A stretch of DNA of 46,334 bases from an uncultured Verrucomicrobiota bacterium. GTDB taxonomy: Bacteria; Verrucomicrobiota; Verrucomicrobiia; Limisphaerales; UBA9464. A program made the translations under genes and the position numbers. Where the stretch lies: the NCBI GenBank assembly GCA_903896505.1, contig CAITXU010000049.1:1-46334 (forward strand), in the 5' to 3' direction. How positions within the stretch are numbered: position 1 is the stretch's first letter; every line of letters starts with the position of its first letter. Below are positions 34,955 to 43,183 of the stretch, piece by piece. Under the pieces are notes generated by a model that searched no databases, was not told the origin of the DNA, and saw nothing but the letters and a program-made list of their open reading frames with translations.

Positions 34955-34974
34955 CGGGCGGGTCGATCCGCCCG
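34955..34974. terminator. Possible bidirectional terminator hairpin
   Basis: CGGGCGG-GTCGAT-CCGCCCG forms a perfect 7-bp GC stem in the 31-bp gap between two convergent genes. No T run follows on either strand, so it may only slow or end convergent transcription weakly. Confidence 0.4.
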
Positions 34975-34982
34975 GCGATGAG

Positions 34983-35774
34983 TCAGGTAGCGGACTCAAT
35001 CGATGGAACCCGACGCAGCCCGGTCAGTTGACCGGCGATCTTCCACAAAAAGAGGGGAATGTCGTGGGCATAGCGCGGTATCAGGCGGCGCGGTTCAGCA
35101 CAGACCCGGAAAAGCCACTCGAAGCCGCTGCGCTGAATCCATCGCGGGGCCTGTCGAATGGTGCCGGTGTGAAAGTCGAAGGCGGCTCCCACCCCAAGAA
35201 AAATCTTGGCGTCCAAGCGGTCCACATTTTCCGCCATGAACCACTCTTGTTTGGGACACGAAATGCCCACCCAGAAAAAATCCGGTTTCACGGCTGCGAC
35301 TTGCGCCGTGAGTTCGGCGTGTTCCTGCGCATTCAATGGGCGAAATGGAGGACAATAGGTCCCGACGATTCGGGCGCCCGGATACCGGGCCTCAAAGACG
35401 GCCTTCAATTTGTCAGCAATCCCGGGCTTACCACCGTAAAAGAAATGGGTTTCACCCGTCTTGGGGCTTCGGGCCAAAACGTTGTCCATGACCTCCGGGC
35501 CGTAGACCCGTCCCATTTCACGATAACCGGCCCATCGCCCCATCCAGACCATTGGCATGCCGTCCGGTGTCGTCAGCAGGGCCCGATTCTGGATCTGCCG
35601 TAGGGCCTCGGATTCCTGCGCGTAAATGACGCCATTGACCGTGGTCAGGGTTACATATCCCCGGATGCCGCTGGCCACGGCCCGGGCCAACAAGTCCAGG
35701 GCCGTATTCAGATTGAGGACGGAAATGCCGACCCCCAGAACGTTCACCCGCGGCGGAGGCTCGAATGGCACCAT
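34983..35774 (-). CDS. WecG/TagA/CpsF family glycosyltransferase
   Basis: 263 residues from ATG 35774 (the frame also opens at TTG 35783). The family (GT26) adds ManNAc, ManNAcA or similar sugars to lipid-linked acceptors in making enterobacterial antigen, teichoic acids or exopolysaccharide. Signatures: VTLTTVNGVIYAQES, TPDGMPMVWMGRWAG, HFFYGGKPGIADKL, KPDFFWVGISCPKQEWFM and FLGVGAAFDFHTGTIRQAPRWIQRSGFEWLFR. It stands alone here, without neighbouring polysaccharide genes, so its end product is unknown. Confidence 0.9.
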   Translation of the reverse strand: MVPFEPPPRVNVLGVGISVLNLNTALDLLARAVASGIRGYVTLTTVNGVIYAQESEALRQIQNRALLTTPDGMPMVWMGRWAGYREMGRVYGPEVMDNVLARSPKTGETHFFYGGKPGIADKLKAVFEARYPGARIVGTYCPPFRPLNAQEHAELTAQVAAVKPDFFWVGISCPKQEWFMAENVDRLDAKIFLGVGAAFDFHTGTIRQAPRWIQRSGFEWLFRVCAEPRRLIPRYAHDIPLFLWKIAGQLTGLRRVPSIESAT

Positions 35775-35801
35775 GGTTCGCAAGATAGAAGAGGCTCCCG
35801 G

Positions 35802-35839
35802 CTGATGGAAGAATGGAGTGGGATAATGCTCTCCATCAG
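35802..35839. other. Hairpin in the leader of the glycosyltransferase gene
   Basis: CTGATGGA (35802-35809) and TCCATCAG (35832-35839) pair perfectly in the region before the minus-strand glycosyltransferase start. This would be within its 5' leader or promoter region. Function unknown. Confidence 0.3.
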
Positions 35840-35898
35840 GTGGTTATCTCACCTCGTGTCGTGTGACTGAGATGGATTCAAGTTTGCCGCTACTCTTT

Positions 35899-36834
35899 TC
35901 ACTTACGGGCGATTTCTGTCCGACGCAGCCAATCCACCAGATTGCGGGTCACCACGTCGGAGGCATCCTGCTGCACCCAATGGTCAGCCTGAGGAATCGT
36001 GATCAGGGTGAACTCGTTGTCCAGCCACTTCCAGGTATCATTCAAGGCCCCGGGCAGCAGGGCCTGGTCCTTCAGCCCGTGAATCATCAACACCGGGCAC
36101 TGGACACGCGGACCTTCCGACGTGACCGGCAGGTATGGCTCCCGCGGATAATTCGCCTTGTAGTAGTTGAGCATGCCCTCAAAGGAGGACCTTCGGAAGG
36201 CTTCCAAATACTGGTTCCGCACCGATGGGTCCCGCATCCAACCGACCAAGCCTTCGGCGGTAAGTTTCGAAGCGGCATCGGCTTGTTGGAACGTGCGGGC
36301 ATAGGCGCTGTTCTTTTGCTGTTCGGGATTGAGCGCCAACTCCCGTCGAAGTCCGTTGGGGTGTGGCAGATTGAGGATCACCAACCGATCCGTCATCCCG
36401 GGATGGCTCATGGCGAACGACCAAGCCACCATGCCACCCCAGTCGTGCCCGACGACCGTCACATGCTGCTCGTGGAAGTGACGAACCACGGAGGCCACAT
36501 CCCCAACCAGTTTTTCGACGGTGTAATTGGTCACACCCTCCGGTTGACCGCTGAAATTGTAGCCGCGCTGATCGATTGCCACCACCCGGTGATGTTCGGA
36601 TAAGGCGGGTATCTGATGCCGCCATGTGTACCAGTAGTCCGGGAATCCATGGATCAGAACCACCAGCGGTCCATCACCACGGGTGACGTAGTGAATTTTG
36701 ATGTCTCCGGACTCAGCAAATCCGTCGGAACCGAGATTCTCCGGGGCGCGAGCCTCAGGTGGAATCGAGTCGACAGCCCGGATTTCACAGGACAACACCG
36801 CACCAACCAGCAGGCCAATAAATAATGTTCTCAC
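35899..36834 (-). CDS. Alpha/beta hydrolase, epoxide hydrolase-like, exported
   Basis: 311 residues from GTG 36834. Signal segment [16 protein letters not shown] with a possible lipobox Cys. Classic epoxide-hydrolase/haloalkane dehalogenase features: oxyanion-hole [13 protein letters not shown], nucleophile Asp in [19 protein letters not shown], and the charge-relay His in QADHWVQQD. An Asp nucleophile points to epoxide or halide substrates rather than esters. It follows the acyltransferase-ankyrin gene by 15 bp on the same strand, so they may be co-transcribed; the link in function is unclear. Confidence 0.85.
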   Translation of the reverse strand: MRTLFIGLLVGAVLSCEIRAVDSIPPEARAPENLGSDGFAESGDIKIHYVTRGDGPLVVLIHGFPDYWYTWRHQIPALSEHHRVVAIDQRGYNFSGQPEGVTNYTVEKLVGDVASVVRHFHEQHVTVVGHDWGGMVAWSFAMSHPGMTDRLVILNLPHPNGLRRELALNPEQQKNSAYARTFQQADAASKLTAEGLVGWMRDPSVRNQYLEAFRRSSFEGMLNYYKANYPREPYLPVTSEGPRVQCPVLMIHGLKDQALLPGALNDTWKWLDNEFTLITIPQADHWVQQDASDVVTRNLVDWLRRTEIARK

Positions 36835-36849
36835 AGGTGGATGAATTCA

Positions 36850-38613
36850 TCACCCCAGGTTGACAGGGGATGGAGGGTTTAATGTTGCGGTCCTTTTCTG
36901 ACGCGTCCTTTTTCCATTGAGGAAAACGCCAATCCAAGTGTACCGAACGAGAGTCTGGTAGGTCAGCAGAAGAAAGCCGGTCATAACGACCGACAAAAGA
37001 GTGAGTTTGACCAAGGCGGGGCCGGGCCAACTGCGGATAGCCGCCTGGGCAGCGATCACCAGTGGCAGGTGCGCCAGGTACATCCAGTAGGAAGAATCGG
37101 ACAGATAGCGGATCCATGGCTTTTCCCGGGTGAGGATCGATCGAAACAGGCCGATGGCCCCGAATGTCATCAGCCACGCATAGGAGGCCTGAAGTAAGGT
37201 GGCCGCGAGGTGATGAACATCCGGGGGCAGTAGATGGTCGCGCCATCCAAAGGTCCCCGTGGCGAATTCAAGCGCGAGAGGAAAGACAATCAGCAGGGTC
37301 ACCGGCAGAAGCCACCGCCAGGTGGACCCCAATCTCCCTTCCGCATCGTCGGCATCGAAATACAGGGCACCAAGGAAGAAGAAAATCGCATAATAGGTCA
37401 GCACATGGGGCATGGGCAGTAGTCCCATCGACGTGTCCGGACCAAACTCACCGTGGCCTGAACCCATGAACCACTGAGGCAAGGCGGTGAGGGGAATGAG
37501 CCACAAGTAACGACTGGGAGAGAGCAGGAATCGGAGGGAAGAGGCTGTCCAACCCACCCCGACAGCCACACCGGTATAGGCGGCAAACAATGCGACCAAC
37601 CAGACCAGGAACCACAGAAACCAGATCAAAATGAACACGGGAGTATCCACCAAACCGCGATAAATCGAACGCATGTCCAACCCGGGAGCTGTTGGCACGG
37701 GAGCGGCACCGGGAGATGCAACGGTTCCAACGCTCGGGGCTGGAACTGCAGCGAGTAATTCCAGGACCTTCTTTCGGCCCGCCTCGACTTCTGCCCGGTC
37801 CGTCTTAATCCCCAAGGCTCCGCCAATATAATCGACCCACGCGATATCGCCGGAAGCGCTTTTCAGCGGCGTATCGCCTGTGTAATTCACTGCCAAGGGA
37901 TTGGCACCTTTGGCCAACAACTGTTCCACGATCTCCGCCCGACCCAAGAAGGCGGCCGCATGCAGGGCTGTGCCACCATCCCGGTTGATGGCCTGGACGT
38001 CGGACCCTTCCTCCAGCAGACGGACCACCATTTCCGGGCGACCCACGAGGGCTGCCCAGGTCAGGGGTGTGGTCCCAAACTCCGGATGCTGGGTATCCCG
38101 GAGACCCGGTTGTCGAAGATGTTCGTTCAGCGCCGGGAGGTCCCCCAGGCGGATGGCCGCCCAGATATTGGACCGGGCCGGTACCGATTCCAGGTCCGCC
38201 TGACGCTGTTTGGCCCCGGATTGGTAGCCAAAAGTGGTGGCCCAACCCATCGCTGGAACAACGGTTATCAAGCCCACAAGGCACGGAAGAAGGACCCGCC
38301 GAAATCGATGCCATAACAGCGATTTCAAGCCCTTGCTTCGCCAGAGCATGGCGGTAAAAAAGCCGCTGATGACGAAGAAAAGCTGCATCCGAAACCCGTG
38401 CACAAAGGCCTGAAAGACATAACAAATACGACTCTGGCTGACGTCCTGCACCATCCACCCCAGGCCAAGGGCAAACGACAGTGAGGCATGGTAGATAATC
38501 CCGAGGAGCATGGCCGCAGCCCGCAGGGCATCCAGGTCATGACGCCGCGATTTGTCGGGGAGCCCGACCACTTTGGGGAGCGGCGGCGGGTGATGAGCAG
38601 ACTCACTGGTCAT
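36850..38613 (-). CDS. Membrane acyltransferase (acyltransferase 3) with inserted ankyrin repeats
   Basis: 587 residues from ATG 38613. Residues 24-130 are the start of an acyltransferase 3 (OafA/OpgC-like) membrane domain: RRHDLDALRAAAMLLGIIYHASLSF with the conserved His, then MQLFFVISGFFTAMLWRSKG and SLLWHRFRRVLLP. The domain is then interrupted by about 100 residues with ankyrin repeats (148-250; FGTTPLTWAALVGRPEMVVRLLEEGSDVQA, GGTALHAAAFLGRAEIVEQLLAKGANPLA). It resumes with several transmembrane helices (about 325-560; YYAIFFFLGALYF, YLSDSSYWMYLAHLPLV). The acyl group transferred and acceptor are unknown. Ankyrin insertion into a loop of this enzyme class is unusual. Confidence 0.85.
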   Translation of the reverse strand: MTSESAHHPPPLPKVVGLPDKSRRHDLDALRAAAMLLGIIYHASLSFALGLGWMVQDVSQSRICYVFQAFVHGFRMQLFFVISGFFTAMLWRSKGLKSLLWHRFRRVLLPCLVGLITVVPAMGWATTFGYQSGAKQRQADLESVPARSNIWAAIRLGDLPALNEHLRQPGLRDTQHPEFGTTPLTWAALVGRPEMVVRLLEEGSDVQAINRDGGTALHAAAFLGRAEIVEQLLAKGANPLAVNYTGDTPLKSASGDIAWVDYIGGALGIKTDRAEVEAGRKKVLELLAAVPAPSVGTVASPGAAPVPTAPGLDMRSIYRGLVDTPVFILIWFLWFLVWLVALFAAYTGVAVGVGWTASSLRFLLSPSRYLWLIPLTALPQWFMGSGHGEFGPDTSMGLLPMPHVLTYYAIFFFLGALYFDADDAEGRLGSTWRWLLPVTLLIVFPLALEFATGTFGWRDHLLPPDVHHLAATLLQASYAWLMTFGAIGLFRSILTREKPWIRYLSDSSYWMYLAHLPLVIAAQAAIRSWPGPALVKLTLLSVVMTGFLLLTYQTLVRYTWIGVFLNGKRTRQKRTATLNPPSPVNLG

Positions 38614-38718
38614 AAGGCATTGCCAAAAACGAAATACATTCGGGGCCTAATCTTTGAAATGCTCCCCAAACCCGTTGGAAAGGGAAAGGCGCAAGTTCAA
38701 CCTGAACTGGAAAACAAT

Positions 38719-38748
38719 TGACCTGTCCCTTTATCATTTTTCGCCCCG
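38719..38748. repeat. Dispersed 30-bp repeat, copy B
   Basis: 28/30 identical to copy A (33851-33880). It lies in the divergent region between the acyltransferase-ankyrin and C45 hydrolase genes, 49 bp before the start codon at 38798; copy A is 48 bp before its downstream start. Immediately upstream A-rich bases (AAAACAA) are shared with the related repeats near 42000-42320. Confidence 0.6.
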
Positions 38749-38797
38749 GATAAATGCCTCCTTGACTTGGCGGCAATCCAGACCACACGGTTGAGGG

Positions 38798-40210
38798 ATG
38801 AGATTCAGAACTTGGGTCACACTGGCTTTGTGCGCGGCTGGACTGGTTTCGGGATGGGCCGGTGATCTCAGCCCGGACCAGCAACACCTGCTGGCCGGGG
38901 CCAAACGGTCGGCAAAGGCCGGCTGGATTTATCTTCACATCGAAGGCGATGCCAAAGCCCGGGGCTTCCAACATGGCTATCTGCTCGCACCGGAAATTCG
39001 CCAGGAACTCCGAATCCATCGAAAGGCCTGGACTCACCGGAGCGGCATGACCTGGGAATGGCTGGTGGGCAAGTCGGCTGAGCTCCTTACCCCCAAAGTG
39101 GACGCCGAGAACCTTGAGGAAATCGACGGCATTGTCGATGGCCTCCAAGCGGGCGGGGTTGCGACCACCCGCGACGAACTGGTTGCTTACAACGGCCAAT
39201 TGGAGTTCGAGGATTACTGGTGGCCCATGGAAAAAAAACGCCTGGGGGATTCCAAGGATGAGCTGGGCGAACCGGCTTACGACCGATGCAGTGCCTTTAT
39301 TGCCACGGGCTCATGGACGGCCGACCACGGCATCGTCATGGGTCACAACACCATGTTCGATTTTGTCGAGGCCTCGGCTTATGTTGTCCTCGATCTGGTT
39401 CCCACCCGGGGGCACCGCATCCTGATGCAGACCCAACCGGGATTCATTCATAGTGGCACGGACTTTTTCCTGACCGATACCGGCCTGGTGGGTTGCGAAA
39501 CCACCATCGGGGGATTCACCAGCTTTGATACCAACGGCATCCCGGAATTCGTCCGCTTCCGGCGCGCCACCCAGGATGCCACCAACCTGGTCAGTTGGGC
39601 CGAGATCATGAAGAAGGGCAATAACGGAGGATATGCCAACGCCTGGCTGATCGGAGACACGCGCAGTGGGGAAATCGCCCGTCTCGAGCTGGGCCTGAAG
39701 TACATCGGCTGGGAAACCTCCCGTGACGGCTATTTTGCAGGGTCCAATGTGGCCGAGGACCTGGTCCTCCTGCGGATGGAAACCGATCGGAGCGAGACGG
39801 ATATCCGGAAGTCCTCCGCCGCCCGTCGGTTGCGATGGAAACAATTGCTCGAGGAACATCGCGGACGGATCACGAGCCGGAACGCCCGGAGGTTTTTGGC
39901 CGACGACTACGATGTGTATCTGCAACGGCACAATCCTGGATCGCGGACCCTTTGCGGCCACTTCGAGCTGGACCGCGGGGAGTTTGGCGGCGGCGAACCC
40001 TACCATCCATCGGGGACTTTCGATGGCAAGGTGGTGGATTCGAAACTGGCCCAGTCACTTAGTTTTGAGGGTCGATGGGGTTGTGCCGACGGGCGTCCCT
40101 TTATTGCCGAAAAGTTTCTCCGCCAGCATCCCCAGTATGACTGGCAGCGCGGCCTTCTACGCGATAGGCCCACCCAGCCGTGGGTGGAATTCACCGCCGG
40201 GAAGGAATAG
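38798..40210 (+). CDS. C45-type Ntn hydrolase (acyltransferase/phospholipase B-like), exported
   Basis: 470 residues from ATG 38798 with a signal peptide (VTLALCAAGLVSGWAG). It resembles peptidase family C45 and related Ntn hydrolases, which activate themselves by cleaving before a Cys that then becomes the N-terminal nucleophile. The likely site is YDRCSAFIATGSWTADHGIVMGHNTMFDF at residues 161-190, with supporting motifs GFQHGYLLAPEI (45-60) and GLVGCETTIGGFTSFDTNG. Family members cleave or transfer amide-linked acyl groups. The presence of a signal peptide suggests work in the periplasm or outside the cell. Substrate unknown. Confidence 0.8.
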   Translation: MRFRTWVTLALCAAGLVSGWAGDLSPDQQHLLAGAKRSAKAGWIYLHIEGDAKARGFQHGYLLAPEIRQELRIHRKAWTHRSGMTWEWLVGKSAELLTPKVDAENLEEIDGIVDGLQAGGVATTRDELVAYNGQLEFEDYWWPMEKKRLGDSKDELGEPAYDRCSAFIATGSWTADHGIVMGHNTMFDFVEASAYVVLDLVPTRGHRILMQTQPGFIHSGTDFFLTDTGLVGCETTIGGFTSFDTNGIPEFVRFRRATQDATNLVSWAEIMKKGNNGGYANAWLIGDTRSGEIARLELGLKYIGWETSRDGYFAGSNVAEDLVLLRMETDRSETDIRKSSAARRLRWKQLLEEHRGRITSRNARRFLADDYDVYLQRHNPGSRTLCGHFELDRGEFGGGEPYHPSGTFDGKVVDSKLAQSLSFEGRWGCADGRPFIAEKFLRQHPQYDWQRGLLRDRPTQPWVEFTAGKE

Positions 40211-40291
40211 GACTGGGGGCTGAGGGTAGTTCCCCTCGGAATGAACGCTCCTGACATTGCCAACGACGTCCGGAGGAATCGCGCTCGGCGA

Positions 40292-40963
40292 CTAAATCTC
40301 CGGCGGCCCACCAAACTGTGCGGCGAATGACGCATAGGCGGCGGCATCCGCCAGCATGGCCTCGGTGACACTCACCAGCGGTTCCAAACCAGCCAGGCCG
40401 GACAGGATAGCCCGATCACCGATCCCATTTTCGATCACAAACGCTGGCCGCTGACTGATCTTCAGGGAGTGGAATTCTGCGGTCGAAGCCCGGATGCGAG
40501 CTTCCACCTCCGGTAGCTGAGCCCGGGCTCGAAGAGCTTCTGCGTCCAATCCCGTGGCAGCAGCCACCGCTGAAACCGACACGTCCCAACGGCTGACCTC
40601 GCTTCCATCCCGGACAGCGGCTGCAGCCACCGCAAGTCGGGCACGATCGTCGGTGATCCCGAGGTCGCGAGCCGCCTCGGCGACCAGATTCGGGACCAGG
40701 TATTCATACTGGCCCGGTTCCAACCATCCCGCGCTCAATCGATACGGTGATCGGGTGATGATGCCGCTCCGGCGATAAAGCCATTCCAGCTGCTCGCGGG
40801 AAGCAGGGAAGCCATCGCCCTGCACCAGGGCAATCTCCCAGTCGAACTGGACGCGTCCCTCGAAGCGGCGCTGGAATTCAGCCCAGGTGGGTTCGGTCCA
40901 CCAACACCAGGACGAAATGACATCGAGGTAGTAGGTGGCTTTCACCGACGGTATTGGAGTCAT
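40292..40963 (-). CDS. DsbA-family thioredoxin-like protein without CXXC
   Basis: 223 residues from ATG 40963. The order of elements fits the DsbA/2-hydroxychromene-2-carboxylate isomerase/FrnE group: N-terminal strand YYLDVISSWCWWTEPTWAEF, a long helical insert (about 60-150), and a cis-Pro-type end ISQRPAFVIENGIGDRAILSGL. At the place of the redox CXXC it has SSWCWW, a single Cys, so disulfide exchange of the usual kind is unlikely. No signal peptide, so it is cytoplasmic. Convergent with the C45 gene, no operon partners. Confidence 0.7.
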   Translation of the reverse strand: MTPIPSVKATYYLDVISSWCWWTEPTWAEFQRRFEGRVQFDWEIALVQGDGFPASREQLEWLYRRSGIITRSPYRLSAGWLEPGQYEYLVPNLVAEAARDLGITDDRARLAVAAAAVRDGSEVSRWDVSVSAVAAATGLDAEALRARAQLPEVEARIRASTAEFHSLKISQRPAFVIENGIGDRAILSGLAGLEPLVSVTEAMLADAAAYASFAAQFGGPPEI

Positions 40964-41035
40964 GGCGGAAGGATGGCGGTAGTGGAATGGACGGCTTTTA
41001 AAGTGTGCTTCGTCGGCGGCAACGGCAACGTCGAT

Positions 41036-41833
41036 TCAATAGTAGTAACGGGTATCCGCGCTGGGACCGCCCATGGCCCGGGCCCGGATGTTGCTTTTCT
41101 TGCGGATGATCACGCTTCCGTCCGCCTGACCGATGGGTTGGTCGGGCGTGATGGACCAGGCGAACAACGGTTTGCTTTGGCTTCCGCCATCAAAGGCTCC
41201 GAGATGTCCCAAGTCCCAGAGCTTGGTTCCCGGGGTATCGCTGACCCGATGGGTGATGAAGGCACGGCGACTGTCCAGTTCTGATGTTTTCTTGGGCCAG
41301 GCTGGCTCCAAGTCCGGCGAATCCGCCGTCGGCTTACCCTGGGGATCGAGAAACTTGATTGCGGGACTGGCTGTAAAATTGGCAAACCACATGTACGGCG
41401 TGAAAACGTTGGCTGCGGTTGTATCCCAGCCTCCGTAGTCCCGGGTGGTTTTATCGGCGAAATTGGTTGGACTGGCATAGTTCAACCAGGTTTTGCCGAT
41501 GGTGTTGGCAGTCACAGGGCAGATAAGGATATGGGTGTTTTTCAGGTACGTTCCCCGCATGGTGTCGACAATGCTGCGTTTCCCCGTGGTGGTGGTGCGG
41601 TGATAGTCGGGGCTGACATCGTCGTGAAAGGCAAAGTTTCCTGAGGAATCATCAGCGTACATCACCTGACTCAGATATTGCTGCCGGATGTTGTTCACGC
41701 AGGGGGTGCGTTGGCCCATGTACTTGGCGCGGGCAAGGGCCGGGAGAAGCATCCCGGCCAGGATGGCGATGATGGCAATCACCACCAGCAACTCGATCAA
41801 CGTAAACCCGTTCCGTGGCTGAACCGATTTCAT
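41036..41833 (-). CDS. Type II secretion / type IV pilin-like pseudopilin
   Basis: 265 residues from ATG 41833; the frame opens earlier (41896) but the leader MKSVQPRNG fits prepilins. The methylation/cleavage motif [29 protein letters not shown] is textbook: a prepilin peptidase cuts after the Gly, and a hydrophobic helix follows. The soluble remainder, ending in [30 protein letters not shown], is of the kind found in many copies in Verrucomicrobia and Planctomycetes (H-x9-DG-like region). It is likely a minor pseudopilin or exported surface protein; no secretion machinery genes adjoin. Confidence 0.85.
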   Translation of the reverse strand: MKSVQPRNGFTLIELLVVIAIIAILAGMLLPALARAKYMGQRTPCVNNIRQQYLSQVMYADDSSGNFAFHDDVSPDYHRTTTTGKRSIVDTMRGTYLKNTHILICPVTANTIGKTWLNYASPTNFADKTTRDYGGWDTTAANVFTPYMWFANFTASPAIKFLDPQGKPTADSPDLEPAWPKKTSELDSRRAFITHRVSDTPGTKLWDLGHLGAFDGGSQSKPLFAWSITPDQPIGQADGSVIIRKKSNIRARAMGGPSADTRYYY

Positions 41834-41896
41834 CGGGACAGCCGTTGGGAAAGCGTTCGCCGGAGTTGATCGGCAATCAAACGGCTCTCTACCCAT

Positions 41897-42360
41897 GAAA
41901 CGTCGTTATCAATCCCTCCTCCGTCTGTAAAGCGCCATTTTGGCCTGTCCGTTGACGCGTCAAATTCGAAGTTAAAGACTAAGAGACAGGTCAGTTGTTT
42001 TTCATCTGTGTCAATTTACGTCCACCTGAGAATCCGTTTTCCGTTTGGTGGAAGGAGTTGGCCCGCAGATTGACGCAGATTTACACAAATTAGGAGAAAG
42101 CTGCGAGAAGGACGGATGACCTCCCACCGGGTATTAAAGCCAAGGGCACCTACCGGACGAGACGTCCGGGCTCCCGGGAACGGACTCCCGGGAATCGACT
42201 AAGGGACAGGTCATTTGTTTCTCCCGCCGAGACTAAAAGCCAAGGGTTTCCTTTGCCGGAGGAGACGTCCGGGCTTCCGGGAACGGACTCCCGGGGAACG
42301 ACTAAGGGACAGGTCATCTGTTTTTATCCGCGCCGATTCAAATGGCTCAGCGGGAGGGTC
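41897..42360. repeat. Intergenic repeats before RNase P RNA, including a ~100-bp tandem duplication
   Basis: No gene. A unit beginning AAAGCCAAGGG at 42136 is repeated from 42236 with a 3-bp insertion and several changes; each unit includes GAGACGTCCGGGCT, GGAACGGACTCCCGGG and GGGACAGGTCAT. A partial third copy of the GACAGGTCA-TTGTTTTT end lies at 41983-42003. A CAGATT run (42066, 42076, and a degenerate third at 42086) precedes them. The GGGACAGGTCA segments are reverse copies of the TGACCTGTCCC core of the 30-bp repeats at 33851 and 38719. Confidence 0.6.
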
Positions 42361-42792
42361 TTGGGAGAGCTGTAAGCCGAATTCTGTACCGACCCGAAGG
42401 TCGGCGGATGTCATTTATCTCTGCGGCCGATACCCGGGACCCGACTCACTTTCGCGAATCTCGCGCGAGCCGCGCCTAGGTCCCCTATTTGGCCTTGCTC
42501 CCGGGGAGGTTTTCCGTGCCCTGACGATTGCGCGTCAGGCGGTGGGCTCTTACCCCGCCGTTTCACCCTTACCGGCCACCGACTTGCGCCGATGGCAGGC
42601 GGTCTACGTTTTCTGTGGCACTTTCTGTCAAAATCGCCTTGCGTCGATCCTGCCCGCAGCCAGGCCGACGTTGTCCCATTCAAGTGTTTCCACCTGAATG
42701 AAATGCTGTCGGTTTCCGCGGCCCCGCGCCCTGTGGAGTTCGGACTTTCCTCCAGCTGAACGAATCAGCCAGCGACACCCCGCTCTCCCAAA
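42361..42792 (-). ncRNA. rnpB: RNase P RNA (class A)
   Basis: The minus strand carries the bacterial RNase P RNA, the catalytic RNA that trims the 5' leader of tRNA precursors. Conserved parts: 5' GGAAAGTCCGAACTCC (within 42731-42752) and the 3' AGAATTCGGCTTACAGCTC (about 42367-42385), which build the P4 core. TTGGGAGAGC at the 5' end (to 42792) pairs with GCTCTCCCAA at the 3' end (from 42361), forming P1 and fixing both ends. Length about 432 nt, normal for type A. It stands alone, with no close neighbour gene on its strand. Confidence 0.95.
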
Positions 42793-43183
42793 ACCGTTGG
42801 AAGCTTAGCCCCTCACAACCGGGTGTCGAGGCGGAGTGACCCGCGGATTGACACCCGCACTACTTTCCATAACCTAACTCCTGTTTTCGAAGCATTCAGC
42901 CATCCCACCCACAATCCTCCGGGGTCAGGCAGGATATAACTTCAGCCGAATTGCGCGGTGGGCGTGATTTGGACCGCATACGGATGGGGAAAAGCCACGG
43001 TACAACGGTGCCTTAAGATTGGGGGTGGTCATGATCCCTGCAGTGATTTGGGACTTGCAGGAGCGCGTCCCTCCGTTGGATGTCCCTCCTTTGGAGGTAC
43101 TTGCGTCCGGAGGGACATCCCGCCGTTGCGGGATAAGTCCCAAAATCGATTTCGACCAACAGATCATCTTTCGGGGCTAGGAG
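42793..43183. repeat. Intergenic hairpin cluster between rnpB and the Calx-beta gene
   Basis: About 390 bp without a gene; it should contain the rnpB promoter, which I could not place. GGATGTCCCTCC (43078-43089) and GGAGGGACATCC (43109-43120) are perfect 12-bp inverted copies. Inside, CCTCC-TTT-GGAGG (43085-43097) offers a competing hairpin, and ATCCCGC-CGTT-GCGGGAT (43117-43134) a third. A further TCCCTCC (43068) can pair too. These lie just after the Calx-beta stop codon. Confidence 0.5.

Noticed and set aside
42215..42697. 160-codon frame across the RNase P RNA
   Set aside because: The region is a structured RNA with conserved P4 and P1 sequences.
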